A stretch of DNA of 11,127 nt. Origin: Rhynchonema sp. JSB1_4 (Eukaryota; Nematoda; Chromadorea; Monhysterida; Xyalidae). The DNA lies in the NCBI GenBank assembly GCA_030248065.1, contig JASAMV010006859.1, forward strand, positions 1 through 11,127, read 5' to 3'. A program made the position numbers and the translations under genes. Below, in pieces: positions 7,318-11,127 of this stretch. Positions within the stretch are counted from its first letter, which is position 1, and every line of letters begins with the position of its first letter. Under the pieces are notes generated by a model, which ran no database searches, was not told the origin of the DNA, and saw nothing but the letters and a program-made list of their open reading frames with translations.

Positions 7318-9611
7318 CACCCGTAGCATTTCTGAAATGGGCAAAGTAAGGCCGATGCGACATATTGATTGACACGATCCGGTTATGTACAGCAAGATCA
7401 TCTCTGAAACTGTGACATTTTTAATGAAGCTGCTATTTCACTAATATTGCTCAAACTTTTTTGGAGCTTCTTGGATGAGAATGCACATTTTGAGTTTCAT
7501 CGGGCCTTGGGATTGGAAAATAATGTAAGGTCAGTGTTGGGCTCACCTTTTCAAACTCGAGGTCTGAAATGAGAGCTAATGTGCTAGATTCGTTGCCAGG
7601 CAAGTTACTGTACTTGCTGGATATTTGGGGCAAAAAATGAGCACAAACCACTTGAACATTGCCAAAAACTGCAAATCTATATATTTATTTGTCGGAATTC
7701 TTTCCAGATTTTTATTTCTTTGTCTTCTCTCTTTGTGTCTTTGTACGAGAACAGATCTACAACGGTGTTTATGTACTGTGCGTGTCATCACTCAGTCATT
7801 TGCACGTAATGCACAACCCAATCACTATTATTTGGATACAAAACGACGAAAAAAACGTGAAAATGATAAAAATTATAAAACTTATTCGTGATGGATGTGT
7901 CATTGTTGCCAAAGGGTTCAAGAAGCTATTTATGTACCCCATCATAACGGTCTACTGCAAAAACGCCAAGAGGCAATAAAAATTTTAGTTTTCTGTTCCT
8001 GAAAAAAAGGAAGACTGGCACACAGTTCAACACAGAAAGAACAAACATAATAGTCTTTTTTTTTGAAGTCCCGTCACGACCTTTCTCAAAAATTAAACGA
8101 ACTAATATTTTAAGATTGGCATGGCGTGCTAAAATTTTAATATGGCTCTCATGTCAACGGTGCGCAGAAAGATGCACGTACAGGTGCATAAGTTGCTTGT
8201 GTGCCACATCAGCTACAGGCAAGCTGGGGTTGGCATTGCTTGATGCCTTGCACATGTATTTCGAAACATTAAAAACTAGAATAGCGAAAACGGGTACTGA
8301 ACTTCTTCAACAACATTCACAAAAACCAAGGCGCTTCGCTCTCGCATGATAATTTTCGATGCTCTGTGCTGTTAACTGTTGGATTTTGCTCGATTCCATG
8401 GACTTGCTGCTCAATGATTCCCGGTAAATTTTCGAAGTGCGTTGCCGGGTGAAGCTTGTTATTTTCTTCTATAGTTCGCGTGTACCATCAAGAGGGACTA
8501 CGCATGCAGTATGCACATGAACGTCTATATTGTGAGGCTGGCATACACACAGTCTGAGAAGAGCATTCTAAAATCAATAATCTCCCAACCACATCCTGTT
8601 CCACGCACCAGTCAATATTATAAAACCAATTGCGTTTGCTGTGCAGTTTGCCACGGGCACATCAAAGGCAGACTGGCTGATCACCAGTTTTGCACCCAAG
8701 TCCCGGCGGGCACAAAATGTCGCACGTGTTGACATGGGTGTTCTGGTACATGTTCAGCGTTAGCAACACGCTCCTGCTGTAACAACAGAATCACCCAAAG
8801 GGCCGCGCATGATTTACCGGTTGAATAAACCTGATAGTTGTTCGGCTATCAATATCAGTGCACCACTGAATGGTACTGACTGCGTGGGAGTGGTTCTTGA
8901 GTCGCCTAATGGTCGAGATCATGACGATGGGTTGCCAACCCACGGTCCGAACATTGTGCGTGACACGAGTCCTACTCGCGTTTGGTCCGTGAGTGTACGA
9001 TATGTGCGCTCAATACTTGACCGCAACGTTCCTTTTGCAAAAGATCCCTTAAATTGTAACTCTAATACATAGGCGATGGCCAATGTTGCATATTCCCGAG
9101 TGAGTGCCTTTTGTTATTATCGAAATACGAAGCCCATTAAGCGCCTCGTGTCCACTTGATAGACACGTATTATATGTAGGTGACGCGTGAAATCTACCTT
9201 ATCTTATCACGACAAACTTGAGTGCAAATACTTGTGTGTGGTTATGTTGGACAATGAGCGTATGCCTGACATCAGAAAGTACACTTAGTGACACGTAATG
9301 GAAACTCTTGCCCAACATGAGCATTGCCGACAGATAAGGTCAAACAAGGTGTTCCTCTATCAACAAATGGCGCTAAAAGGCTTCGGTTTTATGCACACCT
9401 ATATTTGGCACCATCACTGCCTAACACCAAAACACTAATGTATGAAAAGTCATGCGGTAAATAAAATTTGCTTTCATTCATATTGCTTTTTTCTCAGGAA
9501 ACAAAACGGTTATCTGTACCGGTATCTGGATATTTCTATCAGCCATCATCAGTTATAACTTTCTGATCGAAAATTCTTATTTACAAAATTTGCTGATTTC
9601 AATAATCAGTT
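7318..9611. other. Intergenic region between phosphatase and deaminase genes
   Basis: About 2.3 kb with no recognised gene. Open frames at 7659-7979 (106 codons, hydrophobic and Lys/Ile-rich), 8511-8732 (ending Cys-rich) and 8809-9072 lack any family signature and have no convincing splice context. AATAAA words occur at 7975, 8823 and near 9460. The first could end the phosphatase transcript, about 660 bases after its stop. A small hairpin (CGTGTC/GACACG) lies at 9147-9167. The promoter and 5' untranslated region of the deaminase gene should be in the last part; no clear TATA or initiator element was identified. Confidence 0.6.
7975..7980 (+). terminator. Candidate poly(A) signal for the phosphatase gene
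   Basis: AATAAA, the first such word found after the stop codon at 7317. The distance of about 660 bases is plausible for a 3' untranslated region. The surroundings are AT-rich, so a chance match is also plausible. Confidence 0.3.
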
Positions 9612-9756
9612 ATGGCCAAATGCGAACAACTGAACAGCGAAGCGGTTCAGAATCTATTCACCCAAGCGCGTAACGTGCTTGAATGCGCCTATTGCCCGTA
9701 CAGCAAGTTCCCGGTCGGCGCTGCGCTGCTGTGCAAAGATGGAACCGTGATTACAG
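9612..9756 (+). CDS. Cytidine deaminase exon 1
   Basis: 48 codons plus one base of Gly, donor GTGAGT. It contains the N-terminal helix and the CPYSKFPVGAAL strand, highly typical of the family. The ATG follows an AG (9608-9609) by only two bases, with a moderate pyrimidine stretch before it, so an acceptor may lie directly upstream. Confidence 0.95.
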
Positions 9757-10868
9757 GTGAGTCGTGAAAATGAAAACTGCAGTCCAGGTTCGAGGGCTGG
9801 GGCCTGTCGATTGTTGGCATGCCGATCGGTGGTGCCATGAACAAAGCACATGAAGCCGTCTCAACATTTTAAGTACTACAATTGTTGGACTTATTAACGC
9901 GCTAATTTTGACCATAGTGTGAGAAGCTAAAAAATTGTAGAAAGATACCCGAGTGCCGCGATCATCAATTTTGACACAAACCTGCTCGGTGTGAGAAAAA
10001 AGCTCACACACAATATCAATAATCAGGCAATCAACTGGGAAAAATTCACCAGAAAGTGACACTATACAATGATGTCAGGTTGCAACGTCGAGAACGCATC
10101 CATCGGCGGCACCATTTGTGCCGAGCGATCGGCGTACACGCGCGCCGTGTCGATGGGACGCAGGGAGTTTGTGGCTGTCGCCGTCGTTTGGTGAGTGAAA
10201 CTGGGATGTTTCTGAGAATTAGGATGAGTTCTGGTAAAAAAAGCCTGTTTGCGAACAGACTTTTGACTGGTTGTATACCCATAAGTTGTAATGACTGATC
10301 AGCAAAGCTGGACTGTACCTGGCGCACAGCCGCTGCACGTTTCACTTTCTGGTCCATTTGCTGCATATTCGCACTGACGATGTCCTGGTGCACCATCAGT
10401 ATGCAAGGCGGCAGCCAAAACTCACGATCGTTCACTATTTAGAATTCAAGTGTTCCTGAGAGTTTCATCATTTCAGCAAACATTTCGAATTGGCCTATCC
10501 GTGCGGTCTCTGTCGTCAGTTCATGTCCGAGGTTAGATGACAAACGGGCCTCCTTCATATTTGACACTTTTATTACTTTTTGCTTAAAACTTTCAAAGAC
10601 AACTTTATCGACTACATAGGAATGACCAACCTGATGTTTGTTTCAGTTCGGTGACATCGCCGTCTACGTCGGCAACGACAGTGAATGGAGCAAAACGCCC
10701 GTTCGATTGTTGGGTGATCTGATGCCGCATTCGTTTGGACCACAACAGATGGCATCCGATTCGAACTCAAAGTCCGAGCCATATATATTTTCTGTTCTTT
10801 TGCTTTATCAGGAAAAATCATTTCTGTTAATCAGTTTTTTTCGCGATTTAGCGCCTGAACTTTATTGA
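9612..10868 (+). CDS. Cytidine deaminase, complete, four exons
   Basis: It hydrolyses cytidine and deoxycytidine to uridine and deoxyuridine in pyrimidine salvage; family members are small zinc enzymes of the cytosol, usually tetramers. Exons: 9612-9756, 10079-10190, 10477-10531 and 10647-10868, all with GT..AG introns and consistent phases, giving 177 residues. Residues 28-35 read AYCPYSKF, then PVGAALL; residues 50-56 read CNVENAS, the nucleoside-binding motif. CAER (62-65) and PCGLCRQ (94-100) supply the zinc ligands Cys62, Cys95, Cys98 and the proton-shuttling Glu64. SFGP at 133-136 marks the usual C-terminal end. The start ATG has G at -3 and G at +4. The last 30 or so residues are extra compared with the common length of about 146. 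All catalytic residues are intact, so activity is expected. Confidence 0.96.
10079..10190 (+). CDS. Cytidine deaminase exon 2: substrate and first zinc motif
   Basis: Completes Gly49, then 36 codons and two bases of Cys86; acceptor GATGTCAG, donor GTGAGT. Encodes CNVENASIGGTICAERSAYTR. Cys62 is a zinc ligand and Glu64 the catalytic acid/base. The Glu and Asn of NVEN contact the ribose in known structures of the family. Confidence 0.96.
10477..10531 (+). CDS. Cytidine deaminase exon 3: second zinc motif
   Basis: A 55-base exon, acceptor CATTTCAG, donor GTTAGA. One base completes Cys86 and 18 codons follow, ending in AYPCGLCRQFMSE. Cys95 and Cys98 complete the zinc site. The loop before PCG is about one residue shorter than the human form. 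Confidence 0.95.
10647..10868 (+). CDS. Cytidine deaminase exon 4 and C-terminus
   Basis: 73 codons and TGA, acceptor TTTGTTTCAG. FGDIAVYV and LLGDLMPHSFGP match the last strand and C-terminal segment of the family. After about residue 146 the reading frame continues with an unusual hydrophobic tail (YIFSVLLLYQEKSFLLISFF). No usable intron removes it: the only GT..AG option (10772-10811) would be 40 bases. Confidence 0.88.
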   Translation, partial: FGDIAVYVGNDSEWSKTPVRLLGDLMPHSFGPQQMASDSNSKSEPYIFSVLLLYQEKSFLLISFFRDLAPELY

Positions 10869-11127
10869 GTACTTTATTGTCTTCCTGTCGCTGCCGTTAT
10901 TCCTTGTGACTGTAATTCTTCGACAACGTTTGAAGAAGCGTACTGTTGTGCCACGGTTTGGTTTCGATGTTTTTGCACGAATAAACTTGCGAGTATGCAA
11001 GAACCTCACCTATGCAGACAAAAAACGCATTTATTATTTCGGTAAGAATACTATAGTTTGGTCGGGAAAAAGTAAGGCAATCGACATTATCAAGTGGATT
11101 TTCCCTTCAAACATCGCTAACGAATTT
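10869..11127. other. 3' flank of the deaminase gene
   Basis: Contains the poly(A) signal at 10980. Beyond it I see no gene, repeat or RNA feature up to the window edge. Confidence 0.6.
10980..10985 (+). terminator. Poly(A) signal of the cytidine deaminase gene
   Basis: AATAAA lies about 112 bases after the stop codon, a normal distance. It is the first such word downstream of the gene. Confidence 0.6.

Noticed and set aside
7659..7979. 106-codon open frame ending at an AATAAA word
   Set aside because: AT-driven composition (Ile, Lys, Phe rich), no motif, and an overlapping open frame in another phase. Likely chance.
8511..8732. Cys-rich open frame that might be a zinc-binding protein
   Set aside because: Cysteine spacing fits no zinc motif I know, and start and splice context are poor.
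4892..10218. Similar peptides ETGMFLR in frames at about 4900 and 10200, as a repeated element
   Set aside because: The resemblance covers about 20 bases next to splice donors and does not extend further. Probably chance.
1795..10868. A bacterial or phage operon, or a novel defence system
   Set aside because: Both genes are spliced with GT..AG introns and belong to animal-type families. No prokaryotic signals are present.

Overview
This is eukaryotic genomic DNA. Two protein genes on the + strand are split into many exons by introns with GT..AG ends. I saw no operons, bacterial ribosome-binding sites, CRISPR arrays, rRNA genes or insertion sequences. Many introns are only about 60-90 bases, mixed with others of 200-700 bases, which suggests a compact invertebrate genome. 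A parasitic flatworm (digenean trematode) is my best guess, but this is inference; no single marker proves it.

Layout: 1-1794 holds no recognised gene. 1795-7317 holds the cytoplasmic part of a two-domain receptor-type protein tyrosine phosphatase (RPTP), closest by eye to the vertebrate R2B group (PTPRK/M/T/U). It has 14 well supported exons and 3 less certain ones. The membrane-proximal phosphatase domain D1 (about 1830-4130) keeps the active-site signature HCSNGAGRSG, but its WPD loop reads WELD, so the usual general-acid aspartate is out of place. The membrane-distal domain D2 (about 4240-7200) has Ser in place of the catalytic Cys and WPI in place of WPD. A Lys/Ser/Thr- then Pro/Gly-rich insert of roughly 150-200 residues appears to interrupt D2. 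No ectodomain or transmembrane exon was recognised upstream.

7318-9611 is about 2.3 kb of intergenic sequence with no recognisable gene. 9612-10868 is a complete four-exon cytidine deaminase gene with all three zinc-ligand cysteines and the catalytic glutamate. Its C-terminus runs about 30 residues past the family's usual end. A poly(A) signal lies at 10980. The remainder to 11127 is flanking sequence.

The two genes share strand and neighbourhood, but nothing shows that they work together: one belongs to phosphotyrosine signalling, the other to pyrimidine salvage. The most interesting points are the degenerate catalytic residues in both phosphatase domains, the D2 insert, the matching intron positions in D1 and D2, strong ATG codons lying just after splice acceptors in both genes (possible trans-splicing), and a short intron built largely from two perfect palindromes.
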